NCBI GenBank assembly: GCA_028285305.1
Contig: JANQPV010000076.1
Span: forward strand, 1 to 50,150
Origin: Alphaproteobacteria bacterium
Lineage (GTDB): Bacteria; Pseudomonadota; Alphaproteobacteria; SMXP01
Direction of reading: 5' to 3'
DNA: 50,150 bases
The translations under genes and the position numbers were made by a program. Positions within the stretch are counted from its first letter, which is position 1, and every line of letters begins with the position of its first letter. The notes beneath the pieces are model-generated. The model ran no database searches. It saw only the letters and a list, made by a program, of their open reading frames with translations, and was not told where the DNA came from. This document shows, in pieces, positions 42,078-50,108 of this stretch.

Positions 42078-43169
42078 CTATAGTAGAAGTGACCTGTTCC
42101 CCCCTTCCAGCATTTGCTGAATCAGTTCGGGCACTTTGCTCGCGAGGTCCCAATCGTTCAATCCAGTTTGGACAGGGTCACCGTACGCATCAAGATCAAC
42201 ATTGATGACATTTTCGATTCCGGGCGTATTGTGAATTGCTTCCCATAAGTCAGCGTTAATGGGCGCTCCTATCAGTATCAAATTGTCGATCTTTCCGCCG
42301 CTCTCGGCGATTGCCAATGCCGCCGACGCCGCAGCGGCGGAACCATAAGAATATCCGGCAAGATTGTATTGATTGTCGCCCTTATTTAGCGATCGCTGCA
42401 CCTCCTTCTCAATCTCCTCGCTCCCTATGAGGGACCGCGCAAAGTCTACATCGTTAATGCGCGGCACCGAGAGAGCATCCAGGCCAAGCGCCAAAAAAGT
42501 GGGGTCCTGTGAACTCGGTGCATGCACGTTACGGATACCCGCCTCCTCAAATGCTGTCTTGAAGCTCTTTATATAGTCTCCCTGCTGTGCAACTTGAACT
42601 CCTGCGCCACCAATAAATGTCGTTCCTCCTTGGTATTCGCTCTTATTGTCTTGCGGCAAATTGGCGCCCGGTAGGTCGGTCTTAGGTCTTCGGCCCAACG
42701 CGTTCGTTCTCTCAGAACCACTTTGCGCTGGCGGCGGACTCGTGTCGTTGGCCAGCTCTTGCCCCCGACCAAACGCACGTTCTGCTTGAACGTTCGCAGG
42801 GTAACCGACCGACACGCCGGACGAGTTTGGAAAACTATTGTTCATCCTTTTGGAAAGCTTCTTCTTGTTGATCAGTTCTTCGGCATTTGCGTAAGACCAG
42901 TCCAACAGCGCCTTTTGGTCAGCACGGTGATCGCCGGTTTTCGCAGGCGGATGGCGGGCCGTGTTGAGACCGCCGACATTCGGCGCTGCCCCCTGCGGGA
43001 GGTTGACTTGGTTGCCGGATTTTGCCCCTTGGCCCGTCTGGGCTTGAAGCATTCGCAACTCGAACTTCACCTCATCGATGTCTGGCCCGATCCGTCTGCG
43101 CGAATTGTTCCCGCCTATTTCGGTGACATATCCCATGGGATCTCTCACGAAAAATTTCTGGCTGCTCAT
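42078..43169 (-). CDS. Alpha/beta hydrolase-like effector, possibly frameshifted at its 3' end
   Basis: A 363-aa protein. Residues ~1-190 are a hydrophilic region with FFVRDPMGYVTEIGGNNSRR at the start; ~195-363 is an alpha/beta-hydrolase-like domain: FIGGAGVQVAQQGDY, the nucleophile elbow YNLAGYSYGSAAAASAAL, LILIGAPIN. The frame ends early (GGNRSLLL). Removing one G from a run of six at ~42098-42103 extends it to 42005 with GGTGHFYYSGIGPEHDERRK and LARDLYAQGVR, restoring a GH that fits the catalytic histidine. The same tail survives in two downstream relics. No signal peptide. Lipase or esterase activity is inferred. Confidence 0.78.
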   Translation of the reverse strand: MSSQKFFVRDPMGYVTEIGGNNSRRRIGPDIDEVKFELRMLQAQTGQGAKSGNQVNLPQGAAPNVGGLNTARHPPAKTGDHRADQKALLDWSYANAEELINKKKLSKRMNNSFPNSSGVSVGYPANVQAERAFGRGQELANDTSPPPAQSGSERTNALGRRPKTDLPGANLPQDNKSEYQGGTTFIGGAGVQVAQQGDYIKSFKTAFEEAGIRNVHAPSSQDPTFLALGLDALSVPRINDVDFARSLIGSEEIEKEVQRSLNKGDNQYNLAGYSYGSAAAASAALAIAESGGKIDNLILIGAPINADLWEAIHNTPGIENVINVDLDAYGDPVQTGLNDWDLASKVPELIQQMLEGGNRSLLL

Positions 43170-43206
43170 GCCATATTTCCCTTATGTTCGTTCTGCATAG
43201 AGATAT

Positions 43207-43233
43207 GCCGGGCGGAGAAAAACTCCGCCCGGC
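43207..43233 (-). terminator. Strong hairpin after the decoration gene
   Basis: A perfect 11-bp GC-rich stem (GCCGGGCGGAG/CTCCGCCCGGC) around a five-base A/T loop, 16 bases after the decoration protein stop. On the minus strand no U-run follows, but the stability is high. It probably separates or dampens transcription between the abundant head proteins and the hydrolase module. Confidence 0.65.
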
Positions 43234-43248
43234 AGTCCGTGTGCGCCG

Positions 43249-43737
43249 TTAGAGGGTTGCGCCCACGAGGGGGTGGTCAATGTAGCCGGCGGCGACGGCT
43301 TCCGCTCCGCCGTTGGCGGAGGTCAGCACCGCGTGCTTAATGACTTCGGCGCCTGCGGTGGCGTCGTCATCCAAAACACCGGCCGTTGCCGTCACGTTGA
43401 GCACCGCATCGGCGGCCGCGTTGGCGGAAACCCGAATGTTGCAGGGACCACAGATCTGTACCCAGAAGTACTGATCCGCGGCAACCGCTATCGGGCTTAC
43501 GCCCACCGGGCGATCCTCTTTCGAGGCCGCATTGGTCGTGTCGATGAGATCGGCATCGAGCCAATCGGCCGGGTCCAGCAAGACCACATAGCCCGGGCCG
43601 GTGACGCCCATGCCGTCCGCTTGAACATAGCGGTAGATGTTGCCGGCCTCGTCTTGGCCGCACGTGCCCACTTTGAAGCGGGGTGAGGCATCCGCCTCCC
43701 CCAAATTGCCCCCGAGGGGGCTTACCAAGTTTGCCAT
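43249..43737 (-). CDS. Probable capsid decoration / head protein
   Basis: A 162-aa small beta-rich protein (LVSPLGGNLGEADASPRFKV, GYVVLLDPADWLDADLID, YFWVQICGPCNIRVSANA) starting at ATG 43737 behind AAGGAGACG, 24 bases after the capsid gene. Position and composition (Ala/Val-rich, short, acidic) fit capsid decoration or stabilising proteins. An exact family is not assigned. Confidence 0.75.
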   Translation of the reverse strand: MANLVSPLGGNLGEADASPRFKVGTCGQDEAGNIYRYVQADGMGVTGPGYVVLLDPADWLDADLIDTTNAASKEDRPVGVSPIAVAADQYFWVQICGPCNIRVSANAAADAVLNVTATAGVLDDDATAGAEVIKHAVLTSANGGAEAVAAGYIDHPLVGATL

Positions 43738-43761
43738 ATGACGTCTCCTTTCCTGTCTTTG

Positions 43762-44718
43762 TTACGACTTCAGCCGGCCTTGGAGGGACCGGTTGGAACA
43801 CGTCAGGTTGCCCATCCAAAGGATATGCATGACCGTGCCGTCTTGGTTGGTGGCCCGGATTTTCTGTGTGGGTTGGAAGTTGGCCCCTTCGTACGACTTG
43901 AAGCAGAGGTACTTGGTGTTGATGAAGTACATACCGACCGGATGACCGGTTGTGGTGGCATCCCCGTCGTATAGGACCCGGGCACGCTTGTACCGGTAGT
44001 TCATGAACCCGGCGTCGGCTTCCTGTTCGGACGAGAATCTCATCAGAGGTTGTAAGTTCTCCTCATAAAGAGTAAAGTACGTGTCATCCGAGGTTATGAG
44101 ATCGGGCGCGTCCGTGCCGCGTGTGCATTCCAGCCACAGTTTGTTCATGCCGGAGAGCACGTTGGCGGCATTGACCGTGCCGATCTCGTCCGAGACATCC
44201 ACCATCTTGTTCTGCCAAAAGGCAAATGTGGAGGCGTTGATTCCACCGACGGTTCCCGTGGTCGGGTCGTCCGCGATCAGGGCTTGCAGACCGTTGATCT
44301 GGTTCGTGCCAGTCCCGTCGGAATAGATATCCTGGGTAATCCGGTTCGCCATCGTGTCGGAGGCGTTTTGCGCCTTGACCTTCACGATGTCACGGATTTG
44401 CTCCCGGCCGCGGTTGATGCGCTCGTCCCGTCCGGAAATCGCGACGGGTACAGCCGATTGGACCGGGGTAAACTCCGCCGCGTCCAGAACGGTTGCTTGT
44501 TGTACGGAGAGCGTGTCCCAACCCGAATAGCGCTGGTAGTCCGCCTCCGCATAGGTGAGGTGTTCGACAAGGGTTCGCCCGCCGCGCACCGTTTTGATGT
44601 TGCCTTTCTTTTTCAGCTCCCGGAGCAACGCGTTTTGATTTGTGACGTTGTCGGACACACCGGGGGCAAAATTTTGTAAAGTAAAGGCAAGCTGTTCGCC
44701 AATTCCTGGCTCTGCCAT
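43762..44718 (-). CDS. Phage major capsid protein
   Basis: A 318-aa protein with the pattern of a widespread tailed-phage coat family: DNVTNQNALLRELKKKGNI, GGRTLVEHLTYAEADYQRYS, then TMANRITQDIYSDGTG, DDPTTGTVGGIN, FAFWQNK, and near the end MYFINTKYLCFKSYEGANF. ATG 44718 has AGGAG nine bases upstream. HK97-like fold expected. No scaffold, protease or portal gene is next to it, and a lipoprotein remnant lies upstream where a portal or scaffold is usual. Confidence 0.9.
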   Translation of the reverse strand: MAEPGIGEQLAFTLQNFAPGVSDNVTNQNALLRELKKKGNIKTVRGGRTLVEHLTYAEADYQRYSGWDTLSVQQATVLDAAEFTPVQSAVPVAISGRDERINRGREQIRDIVKVKAQNASDTMANRITQDIYSDGTGTNQINGLQALIADDPTTGTVGGINASTFAFWQNKMVDVSDEIGTVNAANVLSGMNKLWLECTRGTDAPDLITSDDTYFTLYEENLQPLMRFSSEQEADAGFMNYRYKRARVLYDGDATTTGHPVGMYFINTKYLCFKSYEGANFQPTQKIRATNQDGTVMHILWMGNLTCSNRSLQGRLKS

Positions 44719-45056
44719 TTAAGAGTACTCCTAAGTGTTGAAGATTGAGACTCGAGACTTATCGTCCGTCCCTGGGTACGGTGTTATCGAGTGCTCATGG
44801 TTTTTGAAGGACCATTGCAGGTCCCGCGAGGCTGCTTGATCACCGTCGTGACTGCTATCGCCATCGCTTTTGCGTTTAGCGCACCCGCTTGATCAGTTCT
44901 CTGACTGCTGTCGTGCGCAGCGCCCGCCCCGACACGTTCTAGGCATCGGAACGAGCGTGAATTGTTTATGTTGCAGTGTGCTTTGTGTTTGTATTCAGTG
45001 GCTCTACAGAATCGGATCGGCAGGGGCCATACGATGGTCAATCGTGCGCTTTGCGA
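44719..45056. promoter_or_regulatory. Gap upstream of the capsid gene with an imperfect direct repeat
   Basis: No gene is convincing. Two ~30-base imperfect repeats (GCTTGATCA...TGACTGCT.TCG) occur near 44833 and 44887, 54 bases apart. The gap is a sensible place for the promoter of the capsid operon, but I cannot define -10/-35 boxes. Confidence 0.35.
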
Positions 45057-45448
45057 TTACCCAATGCGGTTAGCGTAGACGACTTCCTCTGTGCATGCTT
45101 CTATGACAACCCAAGTCCCCTCTCCGCCATGAAAGCCCCAATGAGCCCCTAGATAGCTGTATCCAATGAGAAGCCCCCGCGAAGAGTTCTTATACTGAAC
45201 TCGATAAGGACTGAGCAAATCGATTCTCTCGGCAGCCGGGTGGAAGTAGCTGTCGTCCCGCAAAAACCTCTTCATCTTAGGCTGCATGCGTTCTCTCAGC
45301 GCTGCTTCGATCTTTGTTACTTCAGCGCATTCGAGCGGGATTGGCGTATCCGAAAACCGTTTTTCGTACAGAGACGTTGTGCTGCGCACGAAGCCAAATG
45401 GGCGAACATCATAACGGCACAGACGACTTTTGTGCGTTGTCTTCCCAT
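45057..45448 (-). pseudogene. Frameshifted small lipoprotein of the FSxxPI family
   Basis: From ATG 45448 a lipoprotein signal peptide is encoded (VVCAVMMFAHLASC), but the mature domain (LYEKRFSDTPIPLECAEV ... WVVIEACTEEVVYANRIG) lies in another frame, open from GTG 45389. The mature part belongs to the family at 45569, 48635, 49156 and 49674. A one- or two-base indel near 45380-45395 explains this. The protein is unlikely to be exported unless the frame is corrected. Confidence 0.72.
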
Positions 45449-45568
45449 ATGTGAAATGCCCTCCGAGACTTGATCACTGTCGACCAAACTGTCGACCTTT
45501 GCTTTTTGGATTTCGATTTCAGTCCGTTTGCTGCACGATCATGAAGTCAATCGCTAAAGCATCCGGCC

Positions 45569-45967
45569 TCATCCAGATACGTGCATTGTAAACCTATAGG
45601 CATGAACGACCACTTCGTTGCAAAGGTCTGCTACGATCATTATGCCATCCCCGCCGTCCAGCCCCCAAAAAATGTCAAAAAAAAGATACTTTGCTAAGTA
45701 AGTGTCGCCCAACTTTTTATAGAACACCGCTTTGGGGTTGCTCATGTCGAGCTCTCCCGCCGCGGCGCTCAAGATTTCGTCCCGCATCAAAAACTCATCA
45801 ACCTTGCCGGCCACGCGTTCTCGAACGTCAGGTTCGCTCACGACACCGGTCTGGCATTCCAGCGTTATCGGTTCCGTCGAAAACCCCTTTATATATTTGT
45901 CTTTGTGGGATGCACATGCCGTTAGGCTGAACAGCAGGGCACAGGCTAGAATAGATTTGTGAAGCAT
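45569..45967 (-). CDS. Small lipoprotein, FSxxPI family
   Basis: 132 aa; ATG 45967 begins MLHKSILACALLFSLTACASH with lipobox LTAC. The mature domain has GFSTEPITLECQTG, a helical middle and an ending with GGDGIMIVADLCNEVVVHAY. Two cysteines flank the domain as in the paralogs, suggesting a disulphide. Candidate periplasmic immunity protein. Confidence 0.75.
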   Translation of the reverse strand: MLHKSILACALLFSLTACASHKDKYIKGFSTEPITLECQTGVVSEPDVRERVAGKVDEFLMRDEILSAAAGELDMSNPKAVFYKKLGDTYLAKYLFFDIFWGLDGGDGIMIVADLCNEVVVHAYRFTMHVSG

Positions 45968-46036
45968 CGCGGCTCTCGCGCTATTGATTTGAGGAGTGTG
46001 CTCCGCCGCTTGCGTTCTTGCCAATGTGTCAAATCT

Positions 46037-46360
46037 TTAGTCATCCGAAGGCGACACATCATTCTCCAGCTTCTCCTGCCCATCTTCAGGGAGAGGGGGG
46101 ATTTTTCCTTCGGCTCGCAGCTCTTTTTCGATTTCATCGAGAATGCGATCACGGTCCTCTTTCGTGTAGACCTTGACAGGCTCATAACACATTGCAGCAT
46201 GCGCTCCGGGTTTTCCGAGCTCGTTGCAATCGTAAATCGGCAACTCGTTGCCAAAAGCATGACCACCATAGACCGTCAGAATCAGGAGAAGTGCACTTGC
46301 CAGCAAACAGGCGCGTTGAAATTGTCTTGGTGCAGTTGAATCGTTCGCCATTGTATTCAT
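46037..46360 (-). CDS. Small secreted protein
   Basis: 107 aa with an N-terminal signal peptide (FQRACLLASALLLILTVYGG) and a short, charged mature chain containing two cysteines (YDCNELGK, AAMCYEP) and an acidic tail. ATG 46360 has GGAG eight bases upstream. It lies just before the lipoprotein gene. Not recognised; possibly a periplasmic immunity partner. Confidence 0.65.
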   Translation of the reverse strand: MNTMANDSTAPRQFQRACLLASALLLILTVYGGHAFGNELPIYDCNELGKPGAHAAMCYEPVKVYTKEDRDRILDEIEKELRAEGKIPPLPEDGQEKLENDVSPSDD

Positions 46361-46557
46361 CAGCTTTACTCCAAATTAGCGGCCTTTGCTCAGAATGCAA
46401 CTCGTACCGAGTATCTTACTTCGCTGATGTTACCATGTTTTAGAAGCGTTTGGGATGCAACTCTTAGCTGAGATACGGTTAATCTTAAGCAAAGGGGAGC
46501 CCTAACCCCGGAAACGCGAAGTTTATCCCTATTCCACTCTCATGGACCTTTTGTTGG

Positions 46558-47220
46558 TTAGATGTTGCCGCCATCTTTCGCTTTAGGATCGCGCTGAATC
46601 GCGCGCTCATAATAATCGTCGTAAAGGTCCCCGAATTCGTCGGTTATTTGTTCTTGGCGCGATTTTGGTTGTCTGTTCATGTAGTCTTGCCACTGAGGCT
46701 CGATGGGCAAATCTGGATCGTATAAGTTTTCGTTGCCTTCTTGGAGCGCCCATTGCTGAAGTTGAGTCTTCATCGCTCCTTCGAGCGCCAAGTCTCCGGC
46801 ATCATAATCAATCTGTTCACCCCACGCGGTTTGCCCGAAATGGTTGGTCGGTCCCGCGGCAGCTGGAATTGGTTGTCCCTCGTTGGCGCTTCCCAACGCT
46901 GTCGTCGTGATATTTGCGCGCCTGTTGCTCGCACTTTCCGCTATACCATGCGGATGGAAGTTGTTTGCGATATCTTGTTCGCGCCGGCTGCTCGAAATCG
47001 CGCGAGGATCAGACTCCCAGTGTGTGTTTGAATTTCCCAAATTGGCGTCCAGGCTTGAACCAAAAGCGTTGGGGAACCCGCTGCTCTTTGGGTCATATTG
47101 GCTGGATAAGGGGCCGGCATTATTCCTCAGCATAGAACCTGCCTCCTCTCGTCGCTTATGCTTAGCACCGATATACGACCTTAAGAGTCGGTCTTTTGCG
47201 TATGATCTGTCATATGGCAT
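46558..47220 (-). CDS. 220-aa cargo-like protein
   Basis: Begins basic (YDRSYAKDRLLRSYIGAKHK), then a long Ser/Asn/Gly-rich region with no predicted fold, then an acidic helical end (IEPQWQDYMNRQPKSRQEQI, DLYDDYYERAIQRDP). No signal peptide. Placement ahead of secreted and lipoprotein genes parallels the toxin-immunity order elsewhere in the window. It could be a delivery region that lost its toxin tip. Function unknown. Confidence 0.6.
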   Translation of the reverse strand: MPYDRSYAKDRLLRSYIGAKHKRREEAGSMLRNNAGPLSSQYDPKSSGFPNAFGSSLDANLGNSNTHWESDPRAISSSRREQDIANNFHPHGIAESASNRRANITTTALGSANEGQPIPAAAGPTNHFGQTAWGEQIDYDAGDLALEGAMKTQLQQWALQEGNENLYDPDLPIEPQWQDYMNRQPKSRQEQITDEFGDLYDDYYERAIQRDPKAKDGGNI

Positions 47221-47535
47221 TTGTCTTTGTCTCTGATTTTGTGATGGAAGTGTTGCGCTAGGTTTGTTGGTCTACGGCCGAAATATTGCTCTTCCAGCCT
47301 ATCGGCTGGCGACGGACTTAGTTTCTTCCCTCAGGCCAATGAGAATATTTCCGTTTGCTCGGTCCATCGTGTTTCCTTGATGGTGGTTTGATCAAATTTA
47401 GCCCCTTTATGCGTGTCAATCTTAGTTTTCCCAAACTGCAATAACATTTACTTCCGTATATTGATCAATTCTCGCGCGCAATAGCGATCGGCTACTGGAC
47501 TCGCTCACCCCTGTTCGGCTAAGCGCTCTCTCTGT
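47221..47535. other. Gap with no gene recognised
   Basis: About 315 bases, AT-richer than its neighbours, with no convincing frame or hairpin. Possibly promoter-bearing DNA for the 220-aa gene. Confidence 0.4.
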
Positions 47536-47928
47536 CTACGACTGTTCATTCCCCTCGCGAAACGATTCGCCGAAGCTATCTTCGACTCGCGTATACTCCG
47601 TGTCGGGTGCGCCGTACGGTCCGGATATGGGTTTAGATTGTCCAATCGATGCATAATCAGGCGCTCCGACACCGGACTTTTCATGGCAATTCGAGGATGC
47701 CGAGCCGGAGAGATTTGCGTGTTTTCCCATGCGCTGTAGCTTTCGGTACATATTGTTCAGACCCTCATAGTCTATTGGGAGTTTGCTGTGAGAAATGATC
47801 TCGTTGAATGGTTGCCTTCTCAGTAAAGCTGCAAATGACTTGTTCTTTGCGAAATTGTTCATGCCTTTAGACCTTCTTTGAATGACGCTCTCGGCCGGAT
47901 TCGAGATTTGCCGATCTTTATCGTCCAA
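47536..47928 (-). CDS. 130-aa cargo-like hypothetical protein
   Basis: A hydrophilic protein; TTG 47928 is the longest start, but ATG 47862 (MNNFAKNKSF) with AGAAGG upstream is an equally good start. Contents: a basic helical first half (SFAALLRRQPFNEIISH) and a disordered Ser/Gly/Pro second half ending EDSFGESFREG. It looks like the N-terminal region of a cargo protein without a catalytic tip. Unrecognised. Confidence 0.5.
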   Translation of the reverse strand: MDDKDRQISNPAESVIQRRSKGMNNFAKNKSFAALLRRQPFNEIISHSKLPIDYEGLNNMYRKLQRMGKHANLSGSASSNCHEKSGVGAPDYASIGQSKPISGPYGAPDTEYTRVEDSFGESFREGNEQS

Positions 47929-48634
47929 ATCTCTTTTGGCCGACGGCCTAATGGCGGGCGAAACGGCTTCGTCAGCCTGAGCGTCTTATTGCACTTATGT
48001 CAAAATTTCAGGATTGCTCTAACGCCCATTCGTCTTCCTCTTTATACGCACTACGACTTTCGAATGCCGTGTTAAGCTGTTGCGTTTTAGGGCCTCGACT
48101 TGGGGCCGATCTGATGAAACGAGCGGCCGCTGGTTTTCGGAGGACGGCCCTAAATCTTCAACAAGATGCAAACGGGACCGCATGTCGTCGGCGCATTTCC
48201 TCGTCAAACCCGGGCGTGCGCTTTTCTTCGCGCCTTGTTTGGCGCCCAATAGCGTTTCAACCACTTTTTGAAAGTGTGGGCTGTTTTGGATTGACATGAA
48301 TGGACAACGCTCTTTTCTCTAGGCTAATGGTGTTCATATGTGTGGATCGCACCGAGATCACTTCAAAACACGTGATTCACGATTGCTTCTAGCCGATTGA
48401 ATGGAACTTTGATGCGACCGTACCCTTTGCGCGTCTCACGGACAGGAGCATCTGTGTTCGGAGCTTCAGCTCTTTGGGCTCTTTCGGCGCGGCCGGGTCC
48501 TATGCGATTGCTTCTTTGTGTGTGGCGATCAGATTCCTTCTGCTCGAAAGCAGCGACCAGATGAACCCCTTTTCACTTCGTGAGTAGATCGCGTTGCGTT
48601 GACCAGTGTTGCTTCTCAATGCTTAGGTTCATGG
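47929..48634. other. Long gap, probably decayed cargo DNA
   Basis: About 700 bases. One minus-strand frame (48019-48297, 92 aa, beginning MSIQNSPHFQKVVETLLGAK) reads like protein but has no good ribosome-binding site and no recognised family. The rest has no supported gene. I suspect a deleted toxin gene whose lipoprotein partners remain upstream. Confidence 0.4.
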
Positions 48635-49033
48635 CTACGGACCACTCCAATAGCCACTCCCCAATATTTCCTCTGCACAAGGCTCAACGACCAAGACTAC
48701 TCCGCCAACATCATAAGTTGCCATTCCTATCAAGGTATAACTGTAGAAGAGTTTGAGAAGTTGGCCATCGTCCGTCACTTTGTATTCAACACCTGGATTG
48801 GTATAGTCGATTACATCGACTAGCCGCTTCATCGTCGGTGTTTGGTCAAGATATCCTCTTGCCGGTGCCTCTAACTGCTCCAAGAGAACTGACTCATTGA
48901 TCGTTTTCCCCGAGCAGACTATCGGGAGCGGTTCGTCCGAAAACCCTCTCATCAGGTCAGGATTTGTACTCGAAGAGCAGCCGCCCACGGCAATAAAGAT
49001 GAACGTGCTGATGAGTAGCGTTGCTTTCGTCAT
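48635..49033 (-). CDS. Small lipoprotein, FSxxPI family
   Basis: 132 aa with the signal peptide TLLISTFIFIAVGGC and lipobox VGGC. The mature domain starts RGFSDEPLPIVCSGK and ends VVLVVEPCAEEILGS, the same layout as the paralogs at 45569, 49156 and 49674: F-S-x-x-P-(I/L)-x-(I/V/L)-x-C near the start and a cysteine near the end. Outer-membrane or periplasmic; candidate immunity protein. Confidence 0.76.
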   Translation of the reverse strand: MTKATLLISTFIFIAVGGCSSSTNPDLMRGFSDEPLPIVCSGKTINESVLLEQLEAPARGYLDQTPTMKRLVDVIDYTNPGVEYKVTDDGQLLKLFYSYTLIGMATYDVGGVVLVVEPCAEEILGSGYWSGP

Positions 49034-49155
49034 TCACTTGCATCCCTCAAAGGTCTTGCGCTCACCGGTGGTCTGGCGACAAGTCCCAGTCTTGGCTCAT
49101 GGAACAGGAGATTCAACGAATGAGGCATCCTCGAATGGATACGGCTACTGCGTCC

Positions 49156-49587
49156 TTATTCGACGGGGTCAGCCACCACCATCCAATGATTCAGATCGTG
49201 TACTTCTGATGTGCAGGGATCAAAGAGTATCATGATCCCTCCATCTCCCCAAATACCCATACCCCTCTGAGTGTAGCCATATGCAAGAGCTACGAGTGTG
49301 GTATCGAGAACCGTATGGTACTTGTCAATGGGTCGGTCATAGTCGAGGTAATCCCAGTGGTGTTGCCAATAGTCGTAATCGTCCTGCTTCATATATGCGA
49401 TGGTCGCGTGTTCCGCCCGTTTCAGTACTTCGTCCGGACCCAGCCGCTCACCCCCGCAGACGATCGGAATTGGGGCGGAGCTAAACTCATCCCAACCATC
49501 CAGCGAATAGTTTTTTACGCACGCGGACAAGCCGAAGGCGAGGCAAATCAACGCGAGGGTTTGAACTCTCCTCCATATCGACCGCAT
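49156..49587 (-). CDS. Small lipoprotein, FSxxPI family
   Basis: 143 aa using ATG 49587 (MRSIWRRVQTLALICLAFGL, lipobox LSAC) with GGAGAG upstream; the open frame to 49704 is a longer, less likely start. Mature domain: WDEFSSAPIPIVCGGERLG, TIAYMKQDDYDYWQHHW, IMILFDPCTSEVHDLNHW. About 75% identical by eye to 49674-50108, so a recent tandem duplication. Confidence 0.8.
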   Translation of the reverse strand: MRSIWRRVQTLALICLAFGLSACVKNYSLDGWDEFSSAPIPIVCGGERLGPDEVLKRAEHATIAYMKQDDYDYWQHHWDYLDYDRPIDKYHTVLDTTLVALAYGYTQRGMGIWGDGGIMILFDPCTSEVHDLNHWMVVADPVE

Positions 49588-49673
49588 ACAGACTCTCCTT
49601 TTCCCTTTCGCCGAAAGGCCTCGATAGCAGCGTTCACATCGTGCTTCGTTCGCTTGATGGTCTTGCCATGCCC
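49548..49673 (-). pseudogene. Possible toxin 3' fragment between two lipoprotein genes
   Basis: The DNA between the two lipoprotein genes is open in one frame: GHGKTIKRTKHDVNAAIEAF then RRKGKGESVCG ... FKPSR-stop, running ~40 bases into the next lipoprotein. The same reading (NAAIEAFRRNGESVCG) begins at the window edge above 50108. The pattern mirrors the other toxin-tail relics, so this is probably the end of a toxin gene located beyond 50150. Confidence 0.5.
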
Positions 49674-50108
49674 CTATTCGTACGCTTCGGGTGACGGCAT
49701 CCAAAAGCTTAGATCGTGTACTTCTAATGTGCAGGGATCAAAGAGAATCATGAGTCCTCCGTAGTCCCCAAACATAACAATGCTCTCATAGGTATAGTAG
49801 TACATTATTCCTACCAGCGTCCTGTCGCGGATCGTATGATACTTAACAGTCGGACTGTCATACTCAAACTCATCCCAGACCTTTTCCCAATAGTCGTAAT
49901 CGTCTTGCTTCATATACGCGATGGTCGCTTGTTTCGCCCGTTCCACAAGTTGGTCCGACTCCACCTCGTTACCATTGCAGACAATCGGAATTGGAGTGGA
50001 GCTAAACTCATCCCAACCATCCAGCGAATAGTTTTTTACGCACGCGGACACGCCGAAGGCGAGGCAAATCAACGCGAGGGTTTGAACTCCCCTGTATATC
50101 GACCGCAT
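49674..50108 (-). CDS. Small lipoprotein, FSxxPI family
   Basis: 144 aa; signal peptide and lipobox MRSIYRGVQTLALICLAFGV then SAC. Mature domain WDEFSSTPIPIVCNGNEVE, YMKQDDYDYWEKVWDEFEY, LMILFDPCTLEVHDLSFW. Paired with 49156-49587. It is the first complete gene at the upstream end, and coding-like sequence matching the fragment at 49548-49673 continues past it to the window edge. Confidence 0.8.
   Translation of the reverse strand: MRSIYRGVQTLALICLAFGVSACVKNYSLDGWDEFSSTPIPIVCNGNEVESDQLVERAKQATIAYMKQDDYDYWEKVWDEFEYDSPTVKYHTIRDRTLVGIMYYYTYESIVMFGDYGGLMILFDPCTLEVHDLSFWMPSPEAYE

Larger units (their letters stand above)
40740..42110 (-). repeat. Tandem ~460-bp repeat, three copies (membrane gene plus hydrolase tail)
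   Basis: The three membrane-protein genes start 460-462 bases apart, and the DNA between them also repeats (for example TGGCGCCTGCTGGGGCC near 40731, 41190 and 41652). Each unit contains a 285-bp membrane-protein gene and ~110 bp of the hydrolase 3' end. A clear tandem amplification. Confidence 0.85.

Noticed and set aside
40740-42110. Repeat array as a CRISPR
   Set aside because: Units are ~460 bp and contain genes; no short repeat-spacer pattern.
44784-45041. 85-aa frame upstream of the capsid gene
   Set aside because: Low-complexity, no ribosome-binding site and no protein-like pattern; kept as a gap.
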